The notes: a model not told the origin generated them from the sequence alone. DNA of 42,191 bases from an uncultured Paenibacillaceae bacterium (GCA_937957685.1 CALGAO010000087.1:1-42191); one strand, 5' to 3'. Numbered from the stretch's first letter, positions 34,062 to 41,952 are shown. Numbers and translations: made by a program.

Positions 34062-34165
34062 TCTCTACCTCCACCTTTTTGAGACATAATCTTCTATATT
34101 GTATCAAACAAATCGAGGAAAGTAAGTAATAGTCAATAAATTCGACAAACAGTTTCCATATTTTA

Positions 34166-34195
34166 TTGTACAAATCGGAAGCACTATGTTATATT
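34166..34195 (+). promoter_or_regulatory. promoter of the riboswitch-EAL transcript
   Basis: TTGTAC (34166-34171) and TATATT (34190-34195) are 18 bases apart; shifting the -10 by one base gives a 17-base spacer (TTATAT). Transcription would begin about 10 bases before the aptamer. Confidence 0.6.
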
Positions 34196-34211
34196 ATTCT
34201 AGTTAGTCCGA

Positions 34212-34313
34212 ATTCACTACGATAATAGCAAACTCATCGAAAGGTGGGGACGCAAAGCCACGGGCCTAAGGAACGAAGGTTCTATTGGTCGCCGGGTTGC
34301 CGAATAAGTGGAT
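34212..34313 (+). ncRNA. cyclic-di-GMP-I (GEMM-I) riboswitch aptamer
   Basis: The core GCAAAC-TCATC-GAAA-GGTGG-GGACGCAAAGCC, then GGGCCTAAGG and GCCGGGTTGCCGAA, follows the GEMM-I consensus, including the GAAA tetraloop that docks to its receptor. P1 pairs ATTCACT (34212-34218) with AGTGGAT (34307-34313), seven pairs with one G-U. P2 and P3 are both visible. An intrinsic terminator follows 26 bases later. Its right arm also contains GTGGAT, so the 3' strand of P1 can alternatively pair with ATCCAT (34340-34345) of the terminator. Ligand-stabilised P1 should therefore favour termination. Confidence 0.93.
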
Positions 34314-34338
34314 CGCTTGGTACATACATCTGATACTG

Positions 34339-34366
34339 CATCCATCGGCAATCGGTGGATGTTTTT
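34339..34366 (+). terminator. riboswitch expression-platform terminator
   Basis: CATCCATCG pairs with CGGTGGATG (one G-U) around GCAAT, followed by five T. It lies between the aptamer and the start of the EAL gene. Confidence 0.85.
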
Positions 34367-34424
34367 ATATGTTCGCAGAAAGCAAGTCCGATCGATATAT
34401 CAAGCGTTGAAGGGACGAATTAGG

Positions 34425-35891
34425 TTGTTTGAGCATGAGGAAATCTTGATTTGGTCAGGCATTGGGGTCATGCTGGTGATGATCGCCTGGCGGATGGGAT
34501 ACACGTATGCGTTGAGGGGAGTGAAGTCAACCGGGACTCAGGATGGCAAGCAGATCGGCCAGCCTGGAATCATCCGTGACCCGTTGACGGGACTCCTGCT
34601 CCGTCAACCCTTCCTGCAGAAACTGGATGAACGCATTCGCAAGGTGGAGGAAGGACAGACGTTTACCGTTGCGATATTCAACATCTATCGTTTCCGCTGG
34701 ATCAATGATTCGCTGGGCGCTGATATCGGCGATCTGGTGATCAAGTTTGTGGCTGAGCACTTGCGTTCCGTGACGGGAAGCAATGCCGACATCGCGCGGC
34801 TCAATGGAGATGAGTTCGCGGTGATCTTTGAGGCTGATCTTGCAGAATCCCGGAGGCGAACCGCGACGATCGTGCGGAAGTTCGAGGATACGCCGATCGT
34901 GCTGCGCGGCAAACATATCCACATCCTGACCTCGGCAGGGCTGGCCGGATATCCGCAGCATGGAACGACCGCCAGCGAGATCCTGGGACATGCCGACACT
35001 GCGCTGTCCTGCGCGAGACAGAACTGCTGCGAGGTCGTGGTATTCGACCGCGCCATGGATCGCGAGCAGCGCGACCGCTTCATCCTCGCCACCGAACTGA
35101 GATTCGCCATTGACAAGAAGGAGCTGACGCTCCACTACCAGCCGCGCATCGACCTGGCCACCGGCAGGATCGCAGCTGTCGAGGCGCTGCTCAGATGGAA
35201 CCATTCGGAGCTGGGAGCGATCTCGCCGAGCAAGTTCATCCCGATCGCTGAGCAGACCGGATCGATCGTGCCGATCGGCCTCTGGGTGCTGGAAACCGCC
35301 TGCGAGCAAGCGGTCGTATGGGATCGGGTCATGGATCATGACTGCCGGATCAGCATCAATATCTCGGTTCACCAGTTGCTCGGACCGGGCTTCGTCGAGC
35401 ATCTGGATACGATCCTGCGAAGAACGGGGCTCAAGCCGCATAAGCTGGAGCTCGAGCTGACGGAGAGCATCTTCATCGAACAGCCGCAGAAGATTACCGG
35501 TATCCTGGAGAAAGTGAAAAAGATGGGGATACGCATCGCGATCGATGATTTCGGGAAGGGGTATTCGTCCCTGAATTATCTGAAGAGCTATCCGGCGGAT
35601 ACGATCAAGATCGACAAGGACTTCATCACCGACGTGAGGACCATGAAAGGACGGATCATCCTCACCTCGGTGATCCAGTTGGGCAAGCAGTTGGGTCTGA
35701 CGGTCGTTGCGGAAGGTGTCGAGCAGCCGGAGCAGCTGCAATACCTCATGGACAACGAATGCCACGAAGTGCAGGGGTATCTGCTGTGCAAGCCGGTTCC
35801 CGCCCAGGAATGCGAACGATTCATGCGCAGCTTCCACCTGGCTGAGCTGATGAACCTCTTCCGCGAGCGGCAGACCGCTTATTCCATGTAA
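34425..35891 (+). CDS. GGDEF-EAL protein, probable c-di-GMP phosphodiesterase
   Basis: 488 residues from TTG 34425 (AAGGGA nine bases upstream). The open frame extends to 34308, but that start lies inside the riboswitch, so a start beyond the terminator is required. One transmembrane helix is near the N-terminus (about 5-22). The GGDEF-like domain (about 50-215) has NGDEF at 127-131 instead of GGDEF, so cyclase activity is doubtful. The EAL domain (about 230-480) has intact residues: E253 in EALLRW, Asn in ISINIS, Glu in LELTES, D374-D375 in AIDDFGKG, Lys in IKIDKDF, Glu in VAEGVE and Gln in VQGYL. It should hydrolyse c-di-GMP at the membrane. Confidence 0.9.
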   Translation: MFEHEEILIWSGIGVMLVMIAWRMGYTYALRGVKSTGTQDGKQIGQPGIIRDPLTGLLLRQPFLQKLDERIRKVEEGQTFTVAIFNIYRFRWINDSLGADIGDLVIKFVAEHLRSVTGSNADIARLNGDEFAVIFEADLAESRRRTATIVRKFEDTPIVLRGKHIHILTSAGLAGYPQHGTTASEILGHADTALSCARQNCCEVVVFDRAMDREQRDRFILATELRFAIDKKELTLHYQPRIDLATGRIAAVEALLRWNHSELGAISPSKFIPIAEQTGSIVPIGLWVLETACEQAVVWDRVMDHDCRISINISVHQLLGPGFVEHLDTILRRTGLKPHKLELELTESIFIEQPQKITGILEKVKKMGIRIAIDDFGKGYSSLNYLKSYPADTIKIDKDFITDVRTMKGRIILTSVIQLGKQLGLTVVAEGVEQPEQLQYLMDNECHEVQGYLLCKPVPAQECERFMRSFHLAELMNLFRERQTAYSM

Positions 35892-35938
35892 CATGGGTAT
35901 ATGGGTTCGGGCAGCCTATGCGTGCGGCCCGTACCGGA

Positions 35939-36340
35939 TCAGTCCTCGATGAATCGCACCAGGCAGTTGCGCCGTCTCGGGCCATCGAACTCGCAGAAGT
36001 AGATGGCCTGCCATCTGCCCAGCACCAATTTGCCTTCATGAATGAGTACCGTCTGCGAAGCGCCGGTCGTGATCGCCTTCAGGTGAGCGGCTGTGTTGCC
36101 TTCGATGTGGCGGTATTTTTCGTGTTCCCAGGGATAGACCTCATCGAGCCGGAGCAGCACGTCATGGCGAACGTCGGGATCGGCGTTTTCATTGATCGTG
36201 ATCCCCGCCGTCGTATGCGGGCTGTAGATGACGGCGATGCCTTCGCGTATCGAGCTTTGCCTGAGCAGATCCTTCACCAGATTGGTGATGTCGATCATTT
36301 CGTCCCGCTTGCGGGTCAGTATGTCCAGCTTGTGAATCAT
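35939..36340 (-). CDS. yjbQ: YjbQ family (UPF0047) protein
   Basis: The 133-residue product starts at ATG 36340; AAGGAGG lies 12 bases upstream. The family signature is complete: YSPHTTAGITINENADPDVRHD, then HIEGNTAAHLKA and GRWQAIYFCEFDGPR. Three conserved His and the Glu/Asp residues form the presumed metal-binding site of the trimer. Some homologs have been reported to have thiamine-phosphate synthase side activity in E. coli; the physiological role is not settled. It stands alone, divergent from the radical SAM gene. Confidence 0.88.
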   Translation of the reverse strand: MIHKLDILTRKRDEMIDITNLVKDLLRQSSIREGIAVIYSPHTTAGITINENADPDVRHDVLLRLDEVYPWEHEKYRHIEGNTAAHLKAITTGASQTVLIHEGKLVLGRWQAIYFCEFDGPRRRNCLVRFIED

Positions 36341-36357
36341 GCGCGTGGGCGGCCTCC

Positions 36358-36386
36358 TTGTACCATTGATACATCAAGTATATAAT
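36358..36386 (+). promoter_or_regulatory. promoter of the DUF4080 radical SAM gene
   Basis: TTGTAC (36358-36363) and TATAAT (36381-36386) are exactly 17 bases apart. The start codon is about 170 bases downstream, so the mRNA would have a long leader in which I see no known riboswitch. Confidence 0.65.
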
Positions 36387-36556
36387 ACTTAACAGGCCGC
36401 GGGAAAGTCGCCAGGCGACAGGAAGCGGCAATATTCATGTGTCCGTGGCGGATCGGGCGAAGCTTCGTCAGTCGGAGAGTCAGCTCGACAACGGTGATGA
36501 CCGATCGACAAACGGGGCTTTATTCCGACAGCCTGCGACACGCAGAGGTTATGATG

Positions 36557-38344
36557 ATGAGAATCGTACTGACAACGCTGAATGCCAAATATATACACAC
36601 CTGTCTGGCGCTCCGGTATCTGAAAGCATATGCGGAGCGCGATTTCTCTTGTGAGATCGTCGAGTATACCATCAAGGATCCGGCGATGAACATCGTCTCC
36701 GATCTGTACCAGCGGCAGCCGGACGTGATCGGCTTCTCCTGCTACATCTGGAACATCGAGGAGACGATCGTCGTCATTCGCATGCTGCGCAAGATTCTGC
36801 CCCAGGTGAAGATCGTGCTCGGCGGCCCGGAGGTATCGTATGATACGGACTACTGGATGAATCGCCTGCCGGAAGTCGATTATATCGTGATGGGCGAAGG
36901 GGAGGAGACCTTCCACCATCTGCTGACGGAGCTCGCCGGCGAGGGCAAGTTTCACTTCGTGTTCGGCCTGGCCTACCGCCGGGGCGACGAGGTGATCATC
37001 AATCCCGGCAGGCCGAAGCTGGATCTGAATGCGATCCCGTCCCCGCACCGGTTCGCAGAGGACCTGCCCCATCTGGCGAACCGGATCGTCTACTTCGAGA
37101 CGAGCCGCGGCTGTCCGTTCAGCTGCCAGTTCTGTCTGTCGAGCATCGAGGTGGGCGTCAGATATTTCGACATCGAGCGAACCAAGGCCGATCTGCTGTA
37201 TCTGATCCGCTCCGGGGCGAGGCTGATCAAGTTCGTCGACCGGACGTTCAACATCAAGCGGGACTATGCGATGGAGATCTTCCGCTTCCTGATCGAGAAC
37301 CATGGCGGCTGCGTGTTCCAGTTCGAGATCACGGCGGACATCATGCGGCCGGAGGTGCTGGAATATCTGGCGGAGCATGCCCCTCCCGGCATCTTCCGCT
37401 TCGAGATCGGCGTCCAGTCCACGAATGACCTGACCAACGAGCTGGTGAAGCGCAGGCAGAACTTCGCGAAGCTGAGCCGCACGGTGACGATGATCAAGGA
37501 GAGCGGCAAGATCGACCAGCATCTGGACCTGATCGCCGGCCTGCCGGAGGAGGACTATAACTCCTTTCGCAAAACGTTCAACGACGTGTTCGCCCTGCGG
37601 CCGGAGGAGCTGCAGCTCGGTTTCCTCAAGCTGTTGCGCGGCACCGGCCTGAGGATCGAGGCGGAGAAATACGGTTACGTCTATATGGATCATGCCCCGT
37701 ACGAGATCCTCGGCAACCGCGTCATGCCGTTCAGCGATCTCGTGCGCATCAAGCGCGTGGAAGACGTGCTGGAGAAATACTGGAACGCGCATCGGATGGA
37801 TCACACGATCGAATATCTGATCGGGCATGAGTTTCCGTCGGCCTTCGACTTCTTCCAGAGCTTCGGCGACTACTGGGAGAGCCGCGGCTGGCAGAAGATC
37901 GGCCATCAGCTCGAGGATCTGTTCATTCGTCTCCGGGAGTTCCTGCAGGAACGGAGCCTGAACGCTCCGGAGGTGGCGGAGGGGCTGATGAAGCTGGATT
38001 ATTTCCTCAACCACCGATACAAGCCGCGCAAGATCTGGTGGCCCTTCAGCATGACGAAGGATGAGCAGGGCCGGCTGATGGCTGCTCTGGCGGAGCGGCC
38101 GGAGGAAGTGTCGCCGGAGTTCGCGGCCCTCAAGCTGTCCGAGAAGGACCTGCACAAGCATGCGGTGATCGAGCGGTTGGGCTTCGATCTGCGAGCTTAC
38201 CTGGAGCGGGGCTGGCTGCCCGCGCGAGGCGATGAGGCGCAGGGCGCGGATGCCCGGAGCGCCTTGCGGCAGACGCTGCTCATTGTCTATTATCCGCCGG
38301 AAGGCGCCGCGTCGCCGCAATATCATCTGATGCCGGTAAAGTAG
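36557..38344 (+). CDS. B12-binding-domain radical SAM protein (DUF4080)
   Basis: The 595-residue product starts at one of three consecutive ATGs; 36557 is best spaced (seven bases) from AGAGGT. Residues 1-130 form a cobalamin-binding-like Rossmann domain (LTTLNAKYIHTCLALRYL, VIGFSCYIWN, VLGGPEVSYD, MGEGEETF), but I do not see the DxHxxG cobalamin motif. The radical SAM core (about 175-370) has C186, C190 and C193 in RGCPFSCQFC for the 4Fe-4S cluster. The C-terminus (about 380-590) is the DUF4080 region. Such proteins are widespread in Firmicutes with unknown substrate. There is no partner gene in an operon. The hairpin at 38440-38499 may end it. Confidence 0.85.
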   Translation: MRIVLTTLNAKYIHTCLALRYLKAYAERDFSCEIVEYTIKDPAMNIVSDLYQRQPDVIGFSCYIWNIEETIVVIRMLRKILPQVKIVLGGPEVSYDTDYWMNRLPEVDYIVMGEGEETFHHLLTELAGEGKFHFVFGLAYRRGDEVIINPGRPKLDLNAIPSPHRFAEDLPHLANRIVYFETSRGCPFSCQFCLSSIEVGVRYFDIERTKADLLYLIRSGARLIKFVDRTFNIKRDYAMEIFRFLIENHGGCVFQFEITADIMRPEVLEYLAEHAPPGIFRFEIGVQSTNDLTNELVKRRQNFAKLSRTVTMIKESGKIDQHLDLIAGLPEEDYNSFRKTFNDVFALRPEELQLGFLKLLRGTGLRIEAEKYGYVYMDHAPYEILGNRVMPFSDLVRIKRVEDVLEKYWNAHRMDHTIEYLIGHEFPSAFDFFQSFGDYWESRGWQKIGHQLEDLFIRLREFLQERSLNAPEVAEGLMKLDYFLNHRYKPRKIWWPFSMTKDEQGRLMAALAERPEEVSPEFAALKLSEKDLHKHAVIERLGFDLRAYLERGWLPARGDEAQGADARSALRQTLLIVYYPPEGAASPQYHLMPVK

Positions 38345-38435
38345 CGTGAGGGTGGCGCCGGGCCCATGGTCCACGCGTTGCCAACGTATATGGATGATAG
38401 CCAGTTTGTACTGCCCTGACGGGTGTGCCTGGCAT

Positions 38436-38499
38436 AAGAAAAAGGGTTGATCCCGTACTGGCGAGCAGCGAGAGCTGTCGCATCGGGATCAACCCTTTT
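38436..38499 (-). terminator. terminator of mnmM, overlapping its stop codon
   Basis: AAAAGGGTTGATCCCG (38440-38455) pairs perfectly with CGGGATCAACCCTTTT (38484-38499), a 16-base stem. On the minus strand it is followed by a TTTTTCTT tail. The stop codon of mnmM (38489-38491) lies inside the stem. It may also stop transcripts from the left. Confidence 0.85.
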
Positions 38500-39082
38500 C
38501 GTTGGCTTGCGCCTTCTCGATCGCCAGCAGATAAGGCGCTCGTGCATGCTTGTTCAGAAGCCTGTAGCAGAGCACCTGGGCGTCTGCCTGCGGCAGCGCG
38601 CTCGCCCAGGCCTCCACCGCGCTCGCCTCGACGTCTCCGCCCTCGTGTCCGGGATAGAGGACGATGGTCATGATGCCGCGCGGACGAAGCAGCGAGAGCG
38701 CCGCATCCAGCGCGGGAATGGTGGATGCCGCGGTGGTGATGATCGAGGTGTCGGCGCCGGGCAGATAGCCGAGATTGAACATCACCGCTGCTATGGCGCC
38801 ACGGTCCTTCGGCGCGATGTGCTCCGCCATGCGCTCGTGGCTGTCCAGGATGAGCTGCACGTTGTCCATGCCGCTGCCGGCGCGGACGAAGCGTTCCCTT
38901 GTCCGGTCCAGCGCCTCCTGCTGGATATCGAAGCCATAGACGAGCCCCTGGCGTCCCGTCAGCTCTGCCAGGAACAGCGTGTCGTTGCCGTTCCCGACCG
39001 TCGCGTCGATGGCGCGATCCCCCGGATGAAGGCGTTCCTTGACCAGTTGATGCGCGAAACTTAATACGGATACAAAACCCAA
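38489..39082 (-). CDS. mnmM: MnmM (YtqB) tRNA-modifying methyltransferase
   Basis: The 197-residue product belongs to the rRNA_methylase-like class (YtqB in B. subtilis). YtqB was shown to methylate the nm5s2U intermediate at tRNA position 34 and was renamed MnmM. I start at TTG 39082 (GGGAGG 11 bases upstream). The SAM-binding loop is AIDATVGNGNDTLFLAEL. Other segments are MFNLGYLPGAD and TIVLYPGHEGGD, typical of YtqB. It follows ytqA on the same strand with a gap of about 176 bases, the same gene pair as in B. subtilis. A terminator overlaps the stop codon. Confidence 0.85.
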   Translation of the reverse strand: MGFVSVLSFAHQLVKERLHPGDRAIDATVGNGNDTLFLAELTGRQGLVYGFDIQQEALDRTRERFVRAGSGMDNVQLILDSHERMAEHIAPKDRGAIAAVMFNLGYLPGADTSIITTAASTIPALDAALSLLRPRGIMTIVLYPGHEGGDVEASAVEAWASALPQADAQVLCYRLLNKHARAPYLLAIEKAQANEKG

Positions 39083-39206
39083 AGCGGCATGAACCTCCCT
39101 CTGTCTGTCTTATCTCGATCTTCAGGCCTGCCGGGAAGCGGAGATGCAAGTTCCCGTTCTTCTGTCGGTTCAGACCGGTTCGGTGCCTGCGAGCAGGCTC
39201 GCTCCT

Positions 39207-39271
39207 CGTCAAGTTCCCCTTCCAAGTTCCCTGTCCAAGTTCCTCGTCAAGTTCCCCGTCACGTTCCGGTC
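39207..39271. repeat. degenerate tandem repeat, unit 12-13 bases, about five copies
   Basis: Units of the form TCAAGTTCCCC, TCCAAGTTCCCTG, TCCAAGTTCCTCG, TCAAGTTCCCCG and TCACGTTCCGG follow each other. The last unit overlaps the 3' end of ytqA. A related TGCAAGTTCCCG is 60 bases to the left. On the minus strand the core reads GGGAACTTG. Confidence 0.7.
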
Positions 39272-40209
39272 CAGAATTTTCCTTGCCAGGTATCGCGGCG
39301 CCTCAGCTCCTCATCGATCGCGTTCAGCACCTCCCATTTGCGCAGACTCCACATCGGGCCGATGAGCAGGTCGCGGGGCGCATCGCCGGTCAGGCGATGA
39401 ACGATCATTTCCGGCGGAAGGATCTCGAGAGAATCGACGACCAGCTTCACATACTCGTCCATCTCGAGGAATCTCACGAGCCCTTGCTCGTACTGCTTCA
39501 CCATCGGCGTCTTGCGCATCAGGTGGAGCAGGTGAATCTTGATCCCCTGCACATCCATCTTCGCCACGGTGCGGCAGGTCTCGAGCATCATCTCATGCGT
39601 CTCGAGCGGCAGACCGTAGATAATGTGCGTGCAGACGCGAATGCCGTGCTTGCGTAGCTTCTCGACCGCCTCGTAATAGCAGGCCGTGTCATGAGCGCGG
39701 TTGATGAGCTGTGAGGTGCGCTCGTGGATCGTCTGCAGGCCCATCTCCACCCACAGGTAGGTGCGCTCGTTCAGCTCGGCCAGGTATTCCACGACGTCAT
39801 CCGGGAGACAATCGGGCCTGGTCGCGATGGACAGACCGACCACACCCGGCTGCTCGAGGATCGTCTCGTAGTATTCGCGGAGCACCTCCACCGGGGCGTA
39901 GGTGTTCGTGTAGGCCTGGAAGTAGCCGATGTATTTGGCATTGGGCCACTTCTTGTGCTGCCTGTCGCGGATCGTGTTGAACTGCGTGACCAGGTCGTCC
40001 TTGCGCCGTCCGGCGAAATCCCCGGAGCCTCTCGCGCTGCAGAACGTGCAGCCGCCGATGGCGATCGTGCCGTCCCGATTCGGGCATGTGAAGCCGGCAT
40101 CGAGCATCACTTTAAAAATTTTTTCTCCGAAATTTTTGCGCATTTCATAATTCCATGTATGAAATCGCTTGTCTCCCCAGGTAAGGGGCTGCGATGGCGT
40201 CTTGAGCAT
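39259..40209 (-). CDS. ytqA: YtqA, TIGR01212-type radical SAM protein
   Basis: The 316-residue product starts at ATG 40209 with AGGGAG about 11 bases upstream. Its iron-sulfur motif has the unusual wide spacing of this family: Cys in AGFTCPNRDG, then CTFC 11 residues later. YLWVEMGLQTIHERT, HIIYGLPLETHEMM and HLLHLMRKTPM are further family segments, and SPAM-site glycines are visible. It is next to mnmM. From memory, recent B. subtilis work links YtqA to the same mnm5s2U34 tRNA pathway; I treat that as likely rather than certain. An extended -10 (TGCTACAAT, minus strand, 40249-40257) is probably its promoter. Confidence 0.88.
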   Translation of the reverse strand: MLKTPSQPLTWGDKRFHTWNYEMRKNFGEKIFKVMLDAGFTCPNRDGTIAIGGCTFCSARGSGDFAGRRKDDLVTQFNTIRDRQHKKWPNAKYIGYFQAYTNTYAPVEVLREYYETILEQPGVVGLSIATRPDCLPDDVVEYLAELNERTYLWVEMGLQTIHERTSQLINRAHDTACYYEAVEKLRKHGIRVCTHIIYGLPLETHEMMLETCRTVAKMDVQGIKIHLLHLMRKTPMVKQYEQGLVRFLEMDEYVKLVVDSLEILPPEMIVHRLTGDAPRDLLIGPMWSLRKWEVLNAIDEELRRRDTWQGKFWTGT

Positions 40210-40509
40210 CGTTCGTAAAACTCCCTTGATTCAGACTTGGATATCTCTATTGTAGCAGAAAAATGTGGTGAAAAGCGAATAATTATCTTACATAGCGTGT
40301 AAACTTTCGCCAAACGATAAAACCATAAATGGAATTTATATCCATAAAAAATGATACGCTTACAAATCCCCGATCCTTGCAAAACCTTACATGATGTGTT
40401 AAATTAAAAGTGAGGAACGACAAGGGTTTCTCGAAATTGTGCGCACAAAACTGGTACGTGAAGAGCATACGGGAAAGACTACAATTATCAACCTGGAGGG
40501 GTGATGAAA
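40210..40509. other. divergent intergenic region ytqA / small protein
   Basis: 300 AT-rich bases. They hold the minus-strand extended -10 for ytqA (40249-40257) and the plus-strand promoter at 40377-40405. Nothing coding is seen. Confidence 0.5.
40377..40405 (+). promoter_or_regulatory. promoter of the 55-residue protein gene
   Basis: TTGCAA (40377-40382) and TAAATT (40400-40405) are 17 bases apart, about 100 bases before the start codon. Confidence 0.5.
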
Positions 40510-40677
40510 ATGGAAAATCAATTCAAAATTCCAATCGGTGATGAGAAGATCACGCTGGAGCTGACGGTGAAAGAAGCTTTGGCGTTGGCTGGCACCCGTT
40601 TCCTGGAACCCAATGTAGTGATCGATGCGCGTAAGAAAGTCAAAGAAACGCTCGAGGAAAAGGTACTGAGCCACTGA
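40510..40677 (+). CDS. 55-residue soluble small protein, unknown function
   Basis: The product starts at ATG 40510, eight bases after GGAGGGG; ATG 40504 in frame is too close to it. The sequence is charged and free of Cys and Trp. It begins with a beta-like segment (FKIPIGDEKITLELTV), continues with a helix (KEALALAGTRF) and ends with an amphipathic, Lys/Glu-rich helix (DARKKVKETLEEKVL). It has its own promoter and a terminator just downstream, so it is a stand-alone transcription unit. No family was recognised. The ribosome binding site, flanking signals and typical codon use argue strongly that it is real. Confidence 0.75.
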   Translation: MENQFKIPIGDEKITLELTVKEALALAGTRFLEPNVVIDARKKVKETLEEKVLSH

Positions 40678-40702
40678 TCCGCTCAGGTAAGGATTGGCAT
40701 AC

Positions 40703-40753
40703 GAGGGCTGTCTCGCAAGTGGTCGCAAACGACCTTGCCGCAGCTCTTTTTTT
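40703..40753 (+). terminator. terminator of the small protein gene
   Basis: GAGGGCTG faces CAGCTC, with an inner stem (CAAG-GGTCG/CGACC-TTG, one bulge, CAAA loop), and seven T follow. Confidence 0.75.
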
Positions 40754-40898
40754 CTTGCCTGCCATGATCGACCGATCATCTTTGCTGTGTGGAGCATGGC
40801 CGGCGCGCTTGATCCCGTCTGAAACCGGTGTGCCTGGCGGCTTGAGTCCTGTGACCGGTCGAGGTTCCGCGCGCTGTCTGCGCCGGCGCATAACAGAC

Positions 40899-40927
40899 TT
40901 GGCTCGGAATCAAGATTGCTATATATT
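40899..40927 (+). promoter_or_regulatory. probable promoter of trmB
   Basis: TTGGCT (40899-40904) and TATATT (40922-40927) are 17 bases apart. The leader to trmB would be about 250 bases. Confidence 0.45.
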
Positions 40928-41123
40928 ATAATACGGGATTGAAACGGGGTTGATTCCGTCGAACACGGATGATCTGTACGACTGCAGACAGTCAGCCCGT
41001 GCCAGGGTTGTGGGTTGTCGATCTTGTTGTTGCCGTCAGCTCCAGGTCATTCTGATCACAGGCCACAAGCAGGCAACGAATGTTCGGGACACAGCCGTTC
41101 AGGCGGTTGGCGTCTGCAGGCGG

Positions 41124-41156
41124 ATGGATATACGGATGGATACACTTATGGATATA
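41124..41156 (+). repeat. short tandem repeat ATGGATAYAC, three copies
   Basis: ATGGATATAC-GG-ATGGATACAC-TT-ATGGATATAC-TT-ATG lies 30-60 bases before trmB, in the 5' leader of its mRNA. Confidence 0.6.
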
Positions 41157-41184
41157 CTTATGACAGCTGATATGGAGGCCAAGC

Positions 41185-41952
41185 ATGCGACTGAGACGTA
41201 AGACTGGAACGAAGGAATGGCTGGCGGAGCATGATCGCCTGATCGTGCTCGACGGGCGGCAGCGGCGCGGCGAATGGAGCAGGATAGCCGGAGGCAAGCC
41301 GATCCACGCCGAGCTCGGGATGGGCAAGGGAACGTTCATCAGCGAGATGAGCGCGCGCCATCCGGACATTCACTATATAGGGATCGACCGATACGACGAA
41401 CTCTTGCGGCGCGGCGGTGAGAAGGCGTATGAGGTGCATGCGGCAGCGGGACGGGGAGAGCCGGACAACCTGTCGCTGGTGCTGTTCAACATCGAATACA
41501 TCGATGAGCTGTTCGCTCCGGGAGAGCTGGAACGCATCTACCTCAACTTCAGCGATCCGTGGCCGAAGAAACGGCACGCGGAGCGCCGTCTGACGCATCC
41601 CCGCTTCCTTCGCAAATACATGGAGATCCTGAATGAACGCGGCGAGATCTACCTGCGCACGGACTCGAAGTCGCTCTTCGAGTTCTCTCTCAACAGCTTT
41701 GCGGATACCGGACTGCGCATGGCGGACATCACCTTCGACCTGCATGCCGGCGGATTGCCGGAGGGCCATGTCATGACCGAATATGAGGCCAAGTTCAGCA
41801 AGCAAGGCATGCCGATCTACCAGTGCCGCGTCATCGTCGGCCGCAAGGCTCTCGAGGAGCATGAGGCCAGGCTGAGGGCCATGGAGTCTGCCAACGCCCG
41901 GCGGGCGGCCAGAACCCCCGCCCAGGAGCCAACCGTCGAAGCAGACAAGTAG
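41185..41952 (+). CDS. trmB: tRNA (guanine-N7-)-methyltransferase
   Basis: The 255-residue product starts at ATG 41185, seven bases after GGAGG. It methylates G46 in the tRNA variable loop using AdoMet. The cofactor loop is HAELGMGKGTFISEM. The family motif YLNFSDPWPKKRHAERRLTHPRF and the C-terminal MTEYEAKF are both present. Bacillus TrmB proteins are about 213 residues. Here the C-terminus is extended by about 35 residues after the conserved end, Ala/Arg/Glu-rich and probably disordered. The first residues (MRLRRKTG) differ slightly from the usual MRxRxKP. Confidence 0.93.
   Translation: MRLRRKTGTKEWLAEHDRLIVLDGRQRRGEWSRIAGGKPIHAELGMGKGTFISEMSARHPDIHYIGIDRYDELLRRGGEKAYEVHAAAGRGEPDNLSLVLFNIEYIDELFAPGELERIYLNFSDPWPKKRHAERRLTHPRFLRKYMEILNERGEIYLRTDSKSLFEFSLNSFADTGLRMADITFDLHAGGLPEGHVMTEYEAKFSKQGMPIYQCRVIVGRKALEEHEARLRAMESANARRAARTPAQEPTVEADK

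Larger units (their letters stand above)
40754..41184. other. long non-coding stretch upstream of trmB
   Basis: 431 bases. A promoter is at 40899-40927, and a short ATGGATAYAC tandem repeat at 41124-41156 precedes the trmB ribosome binding site. An open frame at 40950-41201 overlaps the trmB start, lacks a ribosome binding site, and its end is simply the translated repeat. I see no gene here. Confidence 0.5.

Noticed and set aside
34308..34424. Upstream GTG start for the GGDEF-EAL gene
   Set aside because: That start lies in the P1 strand of the riboswitch and before the terminator; TTG 34425 follows a suitable ribosome binding site.
36389..38374. 661-codon open frame on the minus strand
   Set aside because: It lies exactly opposite the DUF4080 radical SAM gene, is rich in Arg, His, Leu and Asp as antisense frames of high-GC genes are, and has no family features.
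39207..39271. CRISPR-like repeats
   Set aside because: Units of 12-13 bases are adjacent, with no spacers and no cas genes in the window.
40950..41201. 83-codon open frame upstream of trmB
   Set aside because: Its C-terminus is the translated short tandem repeat, it overlaps the trmB start and has no ribosome binding site.
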